From Symbiodinium natans (Eukaryota > Sar > Dinophyceae > Suessiales > Symbiodiniaceae), in the NCBI GenBank assembly GCA_905221605.1, contig CAJNDS010002336.1, positions 277,208 to 341,207 of the forward strand: 64,000 nt of DNA, read 5' to 3'. The position numbers were made by a program, and so were the translations under genes. This document shows, in pieces, positions 11,598 to 23,387 of the stretch. Positions within the stretch are counted from its first letter, which is position 1, and each line of letters opens with the position of its first letter. The notes under the pieces are model-generated. The model did no database searches. It saw only the letters and a program-made list of their open reading frames with translations, and had not been told where the DNA came from.

Positions 11598-12089
11598 ACT
11601 TGGATAACCCGAAAGCCTAAGACCCTAAGACCATGCGCGCTTGACTCTGAAACCCTGGAAACCCTCGAACCCTAAACCCTAAACCCTGAAACCCTCTGAC
11701 CCGTAACCCTCAAAACCCTCGAGCCCTAAACCCTAAACCCTAAACCCTGAAACCCTAAGCCCTAAACCTTCAGCCCGGAACCCTGAAACCCTAAACCTTA
11801 AGCCCGGAACCCTGAAACCCTGAACCCTAAACCTTAAGCCCGGAACGACCCTAAACCCTGAACCCTAAACCCTAAACCCTAAACCCTGAACCCTAAACCC
11901 TAAACCCTGAACCCTGAACCCTACTCTTCCTGGTGGTCCTTTGGATCCATGTCGGGCGGCAAACGCAGCTGAGGAGGCCGCGGCGACGTCCGACTTTAAG
12001 CAGGTGCCCCGCAATCTGTTCTTTTAAGGCTTCTTCGGTTCAATTTGGGTTAAGGGTTTAGGGTTTAGGGTTTAATTAGGGTTTAGGGT

Positions 12090-12128
<39 letters not shown>

Positions 12129-12764
12129 GGTTTATCAGGCCCTGCAGCCATTGCCCAGCTTTGGGGTATGTAGGTCTTGAGTCTTGAAGGGTTTCGGGTT
12201 TAGGGCTAGGATTTAGAGAATTTTGGGATCTCATCCTCACACTTATGTCGGGGCACCCTGTGAGGATCGGTCTACGACAGATGAGCTGTAGGGAAACCCC
12301 TTCCGCACCAAAATCTTGATGTGATGCCAAAAGCTTTAGGGTTTAGGGTTTAGGGTTTGGGGTTTGGGGTTTGGGGTTTAGGGCAACACCTTGCAGGAGG
12401 AGATGTCAAGGTTGCTTTGGCATTTGCGCAATGGCTTAACCAGCCGTTGGCTGTGTTGCCGTCTGGGGTTTAGGGTGTAGGGTTAGGGGGTTAGGGTTGA
12501 GGGTTTAGGGATATTTCTCATGTTGATGTTGGTTGTTGCTACACCCACCCTCAACGCCTAAACCCTTTTAAATATAATATGGGCTTATGTGGGGGTTCGG
12601 GTACCTAGACCCTAAACCCTAAACCTTAAACCCTAAACCCCAAACCCCAAACCCTAAACCCTGTAAATCTCGGAGCTCCAAATTCCAAACGGGATCCAAC
12701 AATCCTTAGGGGAGCTGCTGTCCAGGGCCTGAGGGCTTCATGCTTTAGGCTGGTTGGTTGGTTG

Positions 12765-12936
12765 GTTTAGGGTTTAGGGTTTAGGGTTTAGGGTTTAGGG
12801 TTTAGGGTTTAGGGTTTAGGGTTTAGGGTTTAGGGTTTAGGGTTTGGGGTTTGGGGTTTAGGGTTTAGGCTTTAGGGTTTAGGGTTTAGGGTTTAAGGTT
12901 TAGGGTTTAGGGTTTAGGGTTTAGGGTTTAGGGTTA
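12765..12936. repeat. (TTTAGGG)n array
   Basis: About 24 units including two TTTGGGG. Confidence 0.97.
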
Positions 12937-13233
12937 GGGTTGTGGAGGTAGGATTTAGGGAGGCGTTCAGGCTTAAGCTGCTTCCGTCAGTAGCTTCTCC
13001 GCAAGACCCCAGTTCTGTGCAGCTAGCTCATCCATCCAGCGCATGTGGCGAACAACAGGTTCTTTGTTGGGCGCATCACATGGTTCTGTACAGTAGCCTG
13101 GGTAAACAGAACTCTCCAAGATTGTCAAGCCGAGTCAAGCCACCAGCTACATCCATGAAAAGAACACACTCTCAGCCACACCTGTTGTCCTCAAATGTCC
13201 CCCCCCCCCCCCCCCCAAAGTCTTAGGGTTGTG

Positions 13234-13319
13234 TCATGGTCCCTTAGAATGGGCTCTTAAAGAGGGTACCCCTGCTATACCCTTTATATACTGTCAGGGA
13301 CCATAGTACGGGCCCATGA
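13234..13319. mobile_element. F5 inverted-repeat element
   Basis: TCATGGTCCCTTAGAATGGG left and GGGACCATAGTACGGGCCC right. Confidence 0.65.
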
Positions 13320-13390
13320 AACTACCCTGAGACAGAGCTACACAGTTCAACCCGAACCCTGCGAACCGAGAGGCTTAGCGAAGATAGCTT

Positions 13391-13492
13391 GGGATGTTCC
13401 CGCTTAAACTAACGGTCCTTAATAGGGATTATGATAAAGGTAGTACCATCCGTCTAAAGGACTGCTAGTAACAGAATAAGGGGGAACATCCC
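13391..13492. mobile_element. F3 inverted-repeat element
   Basis: GGGATGTTCCC...GGGAACATCCC ends; inner AACGGTCCTTAATAGGGATTA. No array inside. Confidence 0.8.
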
Positions 13493-14137
13493 TAAAGAGG
13501 GCCTCCGTCCTCAAGCCGGACTGGTCCAGGACAAACCCTAGACCCTGAACCCTAAACCCTAAACGGGCCTTTAAGGTTTAGGGTTTAGGGCAGGCTTAGG
13601 ATTTGCTTAGGGGCATCAAGCCATTTGCAACGTAGCACGCCTAAACCCCTGACGCCCCTAGCACTCCATAAACCCCAAAGCCGAACCCCCTTAAACCTGC
13701 ACCCTAAGCCCGATATCCCAAACCCTACATCCTAAACCTTAAACCCTAAAACCTATATCCTAAACCCTAAACCCCCAAACCCAAACCCCAAACCCCAAAC
13801 CCCAAACCCTAAATCCTAAACCCTAAATCCTAAACCCTAAACCCTCGATGGCTTGGAGATCTTCGGCTCAAGGCTCCTATCTCGACTTCTCAGGGACTCA
13901 TTGTTTTCTCATGTCACGGCGCCTTGTCAGTGAGAAAGGAGAGCCCAAGAAGGGCGAAGGCAGGGTTTAGGGTTTAGGGTTTTGGGTTTAGGGTTTAGGG
14001 TTTAGGAATTAGGAATTAGGGTTTAAGGCTTAGGGTTTAGGGCTTGGGGGGATGGGGCTTGCGGTGGAGTACAGGGGCTTATAGGCCTTTGGGGCTCCAG
14101 CACCGAGGTTCCTAATTGGGGGCATACCGGGGCTTTC

Positions 14138-14276
14138 CAGCAGTTCCTATTTCGATATCGGGGTTTACGAAAAATAAAGGGACCCCGGATATAGACCCCA
14201 AATAGCAGGGTTCCGAAGATAATAAGGACCGGAATAAGGTACCCCGAATGTCGGAAACCCCCATATACTTCTGCTG
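14138..14276. mobile_element. F7 inverted-repeat element
   Basis: CAGCAG ends; GGGGTTTACGAAAAATA and TCGGAAACCCCC subterminal blocks in inverse orientation. Confidence 0.55.
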
Positions 14277-14599
14277 ATGCCTCTTTTCTGTATGTATGTA
14301 GGTATGTAACCCTAAACCCTAAACCCTGAACCCTGAACCCTAAACCCTAAACCCTAAACCCTAAACCCTAAATTACCGTAAGGTGACGCTGTGGTCTAAG
14401 TCCCTTGCTTCCCCCCCCCCCCCCCCCCCACAAGTGAGAAGCTAGGTTCCAAAACTCGCAACTTTCGGTCAAAACTTTTTGAGACCCAAACCCTATGTAG
14501 TTTCTATAAACCTATTGTAGGGCTTACGGCTTAGGGCCTAGGGCCTAGGGCCCTAAGCCTGCCTAAACCCCAAACCCTGAACCCTGCAATCTATAACTT

Positions 14600-14682
14600 G
14601 GGATGCTCCCTTGATCGGGATTACCGTACCCCTATAAGACTCCGAATTAATTCAGAACTGTAAGTACAAGGGGAAACATCCC
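14600..14682. mobile_element. F3 inverted-repeat element, short copy
   Basis: GGGATGCTCCC...GGAAACATCCC, 83 bp, diverged interior. Confidence 0.65.
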
Positions 14683-15330
14683 AATCTATAGCCCTGCCCA
14701 GCTAGCGCAGGTGAGGAGCGACATCCAGCGTCTTCCTTTCACTCCTTTCGGGCAGTTCGGAAGGTTTTCGTGCGTCATTCAAGTGGGCTTCGGGAACCCG
14801 CCCCAGGTTTAGGGTTTAGGGTTTAGGGTTTAGGGTTTAGGGTTTAGGGTTTAGGGTTTAGGGTTTAGGGTTTAGGGTTCTCCTCAGGAACTCAAGAGTC
14901 TATAAAACCAGGAGCGGTAACCCCGATAATCTCTGCCTACTTGAGGATCTTCGCCAGCCCTAAAGCCTGTCTGAAAAAACATGTCTATAAATGCCGGGTT
15001 TAGGGTTTAGGGTTTAGGGTTTAGGGTTTAGGGTTTAGGGTTTAGGGTTTAGGGTAACAACTGAATGAACAAATACATATCGACTGAACCCAGAATAAGA
15101 TAAAAGTAACAAGATAAAGCGATAACGACTCAAACAATGCATGTATATGTTCTGCATGCATACCATCCCAAAAACCTACCGACGCTTCGGGAAGGGGGGG
15201 GGGGGAGGTCTGGTAGCTTCAGGTCTTTACAAACTTAGAGTTCCAGGGGGTGTGCATGTTGGTTCTAAAGTCCCCGCGGCCTGAGCGTCAATGCTTTAAG
15301 GGAGATTTACGCGACTGGGCTTAGGGTTTA

Positions 15331-15420
15331 CCCAAAGGCTCCTATGTAGTACCTGTTTGGGATAGTATACTAGACTCCCCTATAGCAAACCTAAAAAGGA
15401 ACTACAGTGGAGCCTTTGGG
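15331..15420. mobile_element. Single 90 bp inverted-repeat element
   Basis: CCCAAAGGCTCC...GGAGCCTTTGGG ends, TA on each side; only copy seen. Confidence 0.6.
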
Positions 15421-15482
15421 TAGGGTTGGTTTAGAGTTTGGGGTTTGGGGTTTAGGGTTTAGGGTTGCTGGGTTTCGGTCCC

Positions 15483-15551
15483 CTATCCCAAACATGTGTT
15501 CTGCCGGGCTACGATTGGGGCTTGCTTGGTCTTGTAGTCGGCGATTGCCGC
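15483..15551 (-). CDS. iscU: IscU last exon with stop
   Basis: Begins AAIADYKTKQA, the C-terminal helix of the family, and ends at TAG (15483-15485), about where IscU proteins stop, with roughly ten extra residues. Acceptor GCTCAG. Exons from 47.7 to 15.5 kb tile the family without overlap, so this is one gene rather than two copies, unless the assembly is wrong. Confidence 0.85.
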   Translation of the reverse strand, partial: AAIADYKTKQAPIVARQNTCLG

Positions 15552-16156
15552 CTGAGCACCGTCTTGAAGATCACAACCCTAAACCCCCTAAACCCTCAAC
15601 CCTAACCCTAAACCCTAAACCCTAAACCCTAAACCCTAAACCCATTTTTTTGAGGGGGGATGGAGCGCAACAGCAGGTCGACTTTGTTTTTTGGTACTGG
15701 CATTTTGTTCTTGGGACGGGCGGCAGTGGGGCAGGAGGGACCAGGGAGTTCAGGGCTTCAGAGCTTTTGGATTTACAGGATGTAGGGGGAGTTCAGGGTT
15801 TAACATTACGCAGGTTTACGGGAGGGGAGGGGGGTCGGGGCGGGGTTTAGGGTTTAGCGTTTAGGGTTTTGGGTTCAGTATTAAGGGTTTAGGTTCAGGG
15901 TCAAGGGGTTGAGGTTTAGTGTTTAGGATCTAGGGTACTTAGGTTCTAGGGGTTGGCGGTCCAGCCGTTGAGAGAGTGCTGCTGTTGCTGCTGTTGGGGC
16001 TTGGGCCTTCCTCTTGAGCGCTGGGTTATTTCAGGTTCAGGGCTTAGGGTTTAGGGTTTACGGTTTAGGGCTCAGGGTTTAGGGTTTAGGGGTTGAGGGT
16101 TGAGGGTTGAGGGTTTAGGGTCCTGAACCGGCCCCCCCCACCAACAAAAGTGGGGC

Positions 16157-16198
16157 CTGGATCGCCTCCTCTGCAAGCACAGAGCAGTGGATCTTCAC
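16157..16198 (-). CDS. iscU: IscU exon, VKIHCSVLAEEAIQ
   Basis: 14 codons with the third ligand Cys (HCS.LAE.AI). Acceptor ATACCAG, donor GC (CAG then GCCCCAC). It continues the 41.2 kb exon in phase 0, with 25,044 bp between them. Confidence 0.9.
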
Positions 16199-16989
16199 CT
16201 GGTATCACAGAAGCGGTCTGGGGCTTAGGGTTTAGGGTTTAGGGGTTTAGGGGTTTAGGGGTTTAGGGGTTTAGGGGTTTAGGGGCTAGGGGTTAGGGTT
16301 TAGGGTTTAGGGTTTGGGGTTCTGCAGCAAAGTTTGCAGATTTCAGTTGCATGGGGTGCACATAGTTTCCAGGGTCTTGGGCTGTTGGGTGCTAAGGATA
16401 CCGGGTTGAGACGCTTTAGGGCTTTTGGGCTTTGGGGGTTGTAGGGTTGAAGTGGTCCAGAGATGTTGGGAGTCTGGGAGGGCTTAGCAGTTTCGGGTTG
16501 TAGGATATTTGGATGCAGGAGCCTGTGTTTCAGTGGCTTTAGGCTTTATACTGCGCGAACTAATTGAATGCTTAAGTACCCTTAATAATTGGAAACCAGG
16601 TGGAACGGTACAACTTAGATCAAGTTCAGACCAACATCTCGCAGAACCCAACTGTAAACTTAAGCCTAGTTATTCCCTAAGCCCCACGCCCTAAGCCCTA
16701 AACCCCTAAACCGCAAACCCTAACCCTAAACCCTACACCCTAAACACTAATCCCTAAACCCTAAACCCCAAACCCCACCGTTCATGTAAATTCATCGACC
16801 ACTCCGGGGTCCCTGTAGCAATTCTGTTCTAAGGTTGAAGTGAGAAAGTTTAGGGTTTAGGGTTTAGGAGCTTAGGGTTTAGGCTTTAAGGGTTTTGTAG
16901 CGTTTAATGTTGCACCCGGTTTAGGATTCTTACCCGCTTTTGAGCGAAGTTCCGGAAAATAGTAGGGTATAAAGTTTGGAGTCTAAATC

Positions 16990-17095
16990 GAGGGTCTGGG
17001 GTGTGTGCGGCTCCTCGGCCGAAGCCCAAAATATCTTAGCCAAAGACATGGCCCAGTCATTTGCACGTCGGTTTAGTAGCCAGCTCTGAGATCCA
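16990..17095 (-). CDS. Putative exon, unassigned
   Basis: Acceptor ATCTCAG, SWLLNRRANDWAMSLAKIFW then ASAEEPHTPQ. Lies in the large intron of IscU; 3' edge unclear. Confidence 0.5.
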
Positions 17096-17125
17096 TGCTT
17101 TAGGGCTTCGGGCTGTGCAAACCCC

Positions 17126-17260
17126 GAAACCCTAAACCCTAAACCCTAACCCTAAACCCTAAACCCTAAACCCTAAACCCTAAACCCTAAACCCTAAACC
17201 CTAAACCCTAAACCCTAAACCCTAAACCCTAAACCCTAAACCCTAAACCCTGAACCCTAA
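17126..17260. repeat. (CCCTAAA)n array
   Basis: About 19 units. Confidence 0.97.
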
Positions 17261-17544
17261 CATAGCAGTTAGCAGTGGCCCCAGGGAGGCCTTAATGACA
17301 TGCTTGATTTGGGCATTGCCTTGCTTTTCTAGGTGCCCTTTTTCTGGGTTTACAGGGCTTATAGTTTTAAAGGAACCTCAGCGCCCTACAGAAAAAGGGA
17401 ATAAGTAGGGCCCACTCCAGGTCCTAGTTTTGGTAGCTCTGGAAGCGGGTAGTAGAGCACCCTAAACCCTAAACCCTAAACCCTAAACCCTAAACCCTGA
17501 ACCCTAAACCCTAAACCCTAAACCCTAAACCCTGGAAGCTCTTT

Positions 17545-17640
17545 ATAACCGCGCTGTTGGCTTTGACTGGGCGGTTGCTCCAAGGCGCTTCTTGAAATCT
17601 GGGAGCCCCGAAGCACAGAGAGCTTCCTCTTGGGTAGTAT
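17545..17640 (-). CDS. Putative exon, unassigned
   Basis: Open minus frame TQEEALCASGLPDFKKRLGA then TAQSKPTAR. Boundaries approximate. Confidence 0.4.
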
Positions 17641-19961
17641 GGAATAAAGGAAGGCATGGGGTGCTAGCAGTGGCCCTAAACCCTAAACCCTAAACCCTAA
17701 AACCTAAACCCTGAACCCTAAACCCTAAACCCTAAACCCTAAACCCTAAACCCTAAACCCCAAACCCTTCCTGGACCCTTCGATGTGATTGCTCTTCATT
17801 CCTTACGACAGAGAGAGAGGCGGCATCAGTTTCACCTCTTTGAGGTTGGGCGCCCCTCTCATCTGAAGCCCTTACCCCCCCCCTCCCCCCTCTCCCTGGC
17901 CCGGCAAAAAACAGAAAAACAGAGCCTCTATACACATGTACATATGTACATACTATAATACCTATACGTGTCGTCAAAATTGCTTGGGCCGGGGGGGGGG
18001 GTTTCAATCTCAAACTCTAAACTGGACGCTGAACAGAGATCACGAAGTTTGTGATCTCATGCATGGAGCACGACGGTCTCCAAGAGAGTCCGTGGCTGCA
18101 CCCTTTGCAGCGAAATCGAATTCAGAGTTCAAGGTTGACGTAGCTGGGGATAACAGTCGGTTAACCCTAAACCCTAAACCCTGAACCCTAAACCCTAAAC
18201 CCTAAACCCTAAACCCTAAACCCCAAACCCCAAACCCCAAACCCTAAACCCTACACTTGGGTACTTCGAACCCTACTTCGGACTGTCCATGAAGCTTTAA
18301 GAAAGGGCTGTGGGATGGACTAGGGCTGCTTCAAGGGCGATTCCGGCACGGCAGAGGATGCCCGACGCTGGCATACTTTGCGCACCTGAAGGGTTTAGGG
18401 TTTAGGGTTTAGGGCTTAGGGTTTAGGGTTTAGGGTTTAGGGTTTAGGACTAAGCGCTTGACTTGAGGGTCCAGACACCACACCAAAGCCCTGTAGCGGC
18501 CAAATGCTGTCAAGCCCCCAGCCCAAAACCGTAATACCACACCAAGCCCTCAACCCTAAACCCTAAACCCTGAACCCTGAACCCTCAACCCTAAACCCTA
18601 AACCCTAAATCCTAAACCCTAAACCCTAAGCCCTAAACCCGCAAAACCCTCACTGCCAAGGCGCTGCGTAGTCCTCAGGGTGAAGCTTCAATCGGCCCGA
18701 GGTGTTTCGAAGACAGGCCACTCTTTGACAGGCCACTCTTTGCTCCTGGGCAGTGAGGGTTTAGGGTTTAGGGTTTAGGGTTTAGGGTTCAGGATTTAGG
18801 GTCACGAGCCACTGCGTCTACGGTGGGGGTTCTCGGGGTTTACAGGGTTCTTAGAAGGTTTTAAGGGCCTAGAGCGCTTTCTTTTTGGTATAGTTGTGGG
18901 GGTTGCAGGGTCTATAGGTTTAGAGGGGTTAGAGGATGTACATGGTTTAGAGGGTTTGTAGGGCGCTCTTTTCTGCACCATTGTTGGCGTACTATTCAAC
19001 CATGATCATGCTTGTTCCTTATTGGCTTTAAGTATTCATAAAAATGTAGAATGATTTTCAACAACGACCCAGTTTTAGGCGAAAGGTCCTCAAAACGTCT
19101 ACGCCTGTGGGGCTGAAGACGGCAATATGAAGAAACTAAGTGCGCCACTGGGGGGTTGGATGCCCTGTGCGAAACCCTAACAGCTAAACCCTAAACCCTA
19201 AACCCTAAACCCTAAACCCTAAACCCTAAACCCTTAACCCCTTTGGCAAAGGAACTTCTCGGCCCGTTTTAGACCTGGTCTAAGGTTCCGGGCTTCGGGT
19301 GTCAAGAAGCTTGAAGCCTTAGACAGCTCGAAACCCCTATGCCCTCAACCCCTGCCTTAAAGGGTTCGGATCGAAACGCTGAAAGACGCTGACATGCCCC
19401 TAGGGTTTAGGGTTTAGGGTTTAGGGTTTAGGGTTTGAGGTGCCCCCTTCAGGGCACTCAACAGCGCAGGAGACTCCAGTCCTTGGAATCCGATTCCTTC
19501 CGCCATCTGAGGCATCGCGCCGCCACCTGCTCCCGAAACAAGCTACAAGGGTTTAGGGTTTAGGATTTAGGGTTACAAGCTACAAGGCCTAACCTAAGAA
19601 CCCTAGCACTGGATCGTAAATCATTCCCAACAACATCCTCATTTGAAGCCCCTTCTATGAACACGCAACAGACACCCGTTTCTTGAACCCTAAACCCTAA
19701 ACCCTAAACCCTTAACCCTAAACCAATAGCTTTCCTTCCTAAGCCCTGAGCCAATAGCGTCAGGCAGGTCATCAAAACGAAAGTTATCTTCTCGTCAAAC
19801 AGCTCAAGTCTATGAGCCCCAAGATGATTCGGGTTTCGGGTTTCGGGTTTAGGGTTTAGGGTTTAGGGTTGAAGCTGCGAGCTACTGTAAGGGTACCAAA
19901 ACGAACTCAAAACCGAATGACGACTTTCCCAAGCCCAGTCTCTTGAACCACTTTTTGGGAT

Positions 19962-20268
19962 TCTAAACCCTAAACCCTAAACCCCTAAACCCCTAAACCC
20001 CTAAACCCTGAACCCTAAACCCTAAAACCCTAAACCCCAAACCCTAAAAACCCAAAAACTCTAAACCCTAAACCCTAAACCCTAAGCCCTAAGCCCTAAA
20101 CCCTAAACCCTAAGCCCTAAACCCTAAAACCCTAAAACCCCAAACCCTAAAAACCCAAAAACCCTAAAAACCCTAAAAACCCTAAAAACCCTAAAAACCC
20201 TAAACCCTATAAACCCTAAACCCTAAACCTAAACCCTAAACCCCAAACCCTAAACCCTAAACCCTACA
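19962..20268. repeat. Long degenerate CCCTAAA array
   Basis: About 300 bp with local variants, including five CCCTAAAAA 9-mers (about 20157-20205) and CCCTAAG units. Confidence 0.95.
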
Positions 20269-20338
20269 TCTTGCCGACGGCCCGCTCGCCGGAGCCCCGG
20301 TGCCATGCTCCAGCTCCCACAAGAGGCTCCACGCCTCC
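20268..20338 (-). CDS. Armadillo-like exon (EAWSLLWELEHG)
   Basis: Acceptor CCCAG, then EAWSLLWELEHGTGAPASG. A.. LLW.L.HG is the armadillo helix 2-3 pattern. The plus-side array starts directly beyond. Confidence 0.55.
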
Positions 20339-21109
20339 TGGGTTTAGGGTTTAGGGTTTAGGGTTTAGGGTTTAGGGTTTAGGGTTTAGGGTTTAGGGTT
20401 TAGGATTTAGGGTTCAGGGTTTAGGGCTTGGGGGGGTTATAGGGCATGGGACTTTGGGCGTCTGGGATATTCTCAAGCACCCTAAACCGGAACCCTAAAC
20501 TCTAAGGTAATAACAAGCACCCTAAACCCTAAACCTAAACCCTAAACCCTAAACCCTAAACCCTAAACCCTAAACCCTAAACCAGTAAGGGGGGGGGGGG
20601 GGGGGGGGCATTCTGGGCTCTGAGAAATGAACTTGGGGATTGAGGCTTGAGGGATCCCAAGCCCTTTGCATGGCCAGGCATCCAAGATGACGATCCCTTT
20701 CTCTTGGTTCAGGGTTTAGGGTTTAGGGTTTAGGGTTTCGGGTTCAGGGTTCAAGGTTTAGGGTGTAGGGTTCAGAGTTTAGGGTTTTTGCATCTGTTTT
20801 GGCAGGGGCTTTTTAAGGTTTATAAGTTTTATTTCTCGGGTTTAGAGTTTGGGTCTAGGAACTGCTGAGGATGTGATGTAGCAGGTTCCCTACAGTAGGG
20901 TCCCTCTTTTACTTTGATGGTACCTGTTGTAGTACACCCCGAATATGTAGGGTACCTCAAAAAGAGCTCGTATGCGCATTGCGGCATTTCCCAAAATTGA
21001 GGTACCCCGAATATGGCCCACACAATTCGCAACCCTCAATAAGGGCACGCCCTAAACCCTAAACCCTAAACCCTAAACCCTAAACCCTCAATTGCCGTGC
21101 ACAATCCCC

Positions 21110-21197
21110 ACTCCAGGGCTATTGGTCTCTTCTGCGGCTGAGCTTCGTAGACGACAGAAGGCTGACTGGCATGGTGATCCATGGCCTTTCGAATGTC
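21110..21197 (-). CDS. Armadillo repeat protein, exon (DIRKAMDHHASQPSVV)
   Basis: Continues in phase 0 from the previous exon (GVRE-DIRKAMDHH), starting the next repeat. Acceptor GGGAG. The 3' limit is unclear (GTCTAC or GCTCAG possible). Confidence 0.75.
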
Positions 21198-21421
21198 CTC
21201 CCGCTCTTCTCCAGCGGTTTAGGGTTTAGGGTTTAGGGTTTGGGGTTTAGGGCTTAGGGCATGTTTGGAGGGCATTCGCGGCTTTCAAGGTTCGGGCTTA
21301 CATGGTTCACCACGGGGCTTAGGGTTCTTGTGCCCTTTCTACCGTCCTCCCGCCAGAACCCAAAGCCCTCACCCTAAACCCTAAACCCTCAACCCTAAAC
21401 CCTAAACCCTAAACCCTAGTC

Positions 21422-21553
21422 CTCCCGCACGCCCATGGCCAAGAGCTGCAGCTGGGTTTCGCGATCCGAGGCTGGCGCCAAGTTGCGGAGTGCGGAGCAT
21501 GCGTTGCGTTGGACGTCCATGTCATCGGGATGCTTGCGCATGCTGGCGAGGAC
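21422..21553 (-). CDS. Armadillo repeat protein, exon (VLASMRKHPDD)
   Basis: 44 codons, VLASMRKHPDDMDVQRNACS then ALRNLA: a complete, textbook armadillo helix 1-2 unit. Acceptor CTATAG. GA donor inside GAGGAC, repeated at the next acceptor (21195-21199). Confidence 0.9.
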
Positions 21554-21839
21554 CTATAGGGTTTCGGGTTTAGGGTTTAGGGTTTAGGGCTTAGGGTTTA
21601 GGGGGTCTATAGGGTTGATGCCCGCAGGGACAAAGCAAGTCCGATCTTGTTGCAAGATTTCCAGCACGCAATGGAACGCAACGCGTCTTCCAAGCACACT
21701 CGCGACGCTTTGCAGGGATCCCTGATTTACTCTGAACTTGCAGTGTTGACTCACACACACACAGATACACCTTGGGGAACAGTCCTAAACCCTGAACCTT
21801 AAATCCTAAACCCTAAACCCCAAACCCTAAACCCTAAGT

Positions 21840-21909
21840 CGCCACTGAAGCGCCTCATTTGTACAAGGATGGTGATGCTGCACCAACTTCTCCCGGAGAT
21901 GGCTGTCGC
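21840..21909 (-). CDS. Armadillo repeat protein, exon (DSHLREKLVQ)
   Basis: Acceptor GGGCTACCGAG is the F2 element end. Lower edge uncertain: a GTACAA donor after HHHP or the array edge. Confidence 0.65.
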
Positions 21910-21910
21910 C

Positions 21911-22112
21911 TCGGTAGCCCAGCAACCATGTTATGGCAAGGGCACCCCTTTTTTGGGGGTTGGTTACTCTAGACGGGAACCTTGAACCCAACAAACAAGA
22001 AAAGGGTTTAGGGTTTAGGGTTTGGGGTTTAGGGCTTTGGGTTTGGGGTTTGGGGTTTAGGGTTTAGGGTTTAGGGTTTTGGGTTTGGGGTTTAGGGTTT
22101 AGGGCTACCAAG
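21911..22112. mobile_element. F2 element serving as intron, with internal array
   Basis: GGTAGCCC at left, GGGCTACC at right, TTTAGGG/TTTGGGG array inside. Lies exactly between armadillo exons 22117-22194 and 21840-21909; acceptor CTACCGAG, donor GTGACTTGGTAG. Confidence 0.8.
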
Positions 22113-22116
22113 TCAC

Positions 22117-22194
22117 CAGCAAGCTTGGCTATCAATCCACAGGTGGCCGTCTGCAGAAGGTTGTCATCGCCATGTGCCTTCCCAAGATCCGAGC
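22117..22194 (-). CDS. Armadillo repeat protein, exon (LLQTATCGLIAKLAG)
   Basis: 78 nt. The acceptor GTTTAG/GC is the last repeat of a telomere-type array. The donor GTGACTTGGTAG is the start of an F2 element containing an array. Joins in phase 1 to the next exon as AKLAG-DSHLREKLVQ. Confidence 0.75.
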
Positions 22195-22428
22195 CTAAAC
22201 CCTAAACCCTAAACCCTAAACCCTAAACCCTAAACCCTAAAACCCTAAACCCTAAACCCTAAACCCTAAACCCTAAACCCTAAACCCTAAACCTTAAACG
22301 ACGCTGGACCGTGGAGACCCTGGAGAAGACCCTGGACCCATCCCAAGCAAGACCCTTTGACCTGTGACCTAGGCGTTTACATCCCCGGTCCTATCAGAAC
22401 CTCACAGATACAGGTTTAGGGTTTCTGG

Positions 22429-22588
22429 GTTTAGGGTTTATAGGGCTTAGGTTTAGGGTTTAGGGTTTAGGGTTTAGGGTTTAGGGTTTAGGGTTTAGGG
22501 TTTAGGGTTTAGGGTTTAGGGTTTAGGGTTTAGGGTTTAGGGTTTAGGGTTTAGGGTTTGGGTTTAGATGTAGGGTTTAGGGTTCTAG
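22429..22588. repeat. (TTTAGGG)n array
   Basis: About 18 perfect units with degenerate edges. Confidence 0.97.
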
Positions 22589-22643
22589 GCAAGCCCCGAG
22601 CCCCGAGCCCAAAAAAATGCCAACCCGCCTTCAGGTTGCTTAC

Positions 22644-22694
22644 GACTGGGCCGAGGATGTCTTGCTGCACCAGCTTTGCCCGAATGCTGCTATC
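22644..22694 (-). CDS. Armadillo repeat protein, exon (DSSIRAKLVQQDILGPV)
   Basis: 17 codons, phase 0, acceptor TTCAGTCAG, donor GTAAGC. Pattern S.R.KLV...I matches the armadillo exon at 21840-21909. Confidence 0.75.
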
Positions 22695-22757
22695 CTGACT
22701 GAAACCAACAAAGAGCACAAAAAGGTACAACTCTATCATATGGAGAAATAGAACCCT

Positions 22758-22872
22758 AGGTTGCCCAGTAACCTAGCACTAAAAAAGGTGCCCCTTTTTT
22801 GCTTAAAAGGGCTCATAATGAAACCTGAACCTCCAAAAAAGGGGATAAGGGCACTACTTACTGGGCATCCTA
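22758..22872. mobile_element. F2 element, diverged copy
   Basis: TTGCCCAGTAA...TTACTGGGCATCC ends and the internal AAGGTGCCCCTT/AAGGGCAC blocks of the family. Confidence 0.65.
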
Positions 22873-23277
22873 GAACCCAAACCTAATGGTTTTTAAGTTC
22901 AGGCTCCACGACCAAGATCTCCAAAGCGAAGCACGCGTACCTTTGGTGAGTTGAGCGCTAGGGTCTAGGGTCAAGGGTTCAGGGTTTAGGGTTTAGGGTT
23001 TGGGGTTTAGGGTTTAGGGTTTAGGGAGCTTCACGAGCACCTTCCGTGGGCAGTGACACCCGAGCCCAGTCCAGCCAGGATAGGACAAACATCCCTGACC
23101 CTGACCCCTCGATGCATCAGCTGAACCGGAGTGGGCTTGCGGGCCATATAAGAACCAAACTTTAATGGTCTATACTAGAGTCTATACTTCTAGATTTATG
23201 CGGGGCTTCGGGTCTACCGAAATTGCGAACTAGCTTCAAGCCGACCCCTAGTTAAGAAGCAGAAACATCCAAGACAC

Positions 23278-23387
23278 CTGCGGAGCGCCAAGTCGTCCTT
23301 CAGCATACAATTCAGCATCATTCCAGGCCCCTTCTCGGCAAAGAACTGCTTGTTCTTCGCACTCCCGGTTGTCAGATTCATGAGAGC
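23278..23387 (-). CDS. Armadillo repeat protein, exon (ALMNLTTGSAKNK)
   Basis: 110 nt, ALMNLTTGSAKNKQFFAEKG, a clear armadillo helix 2-3 (AL.NL..GS..NK). Acceptor CAACTAAG is the end of an F4 inverted-repeat element; donor CGCAG/GTGTC. Confidence 0.8.
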
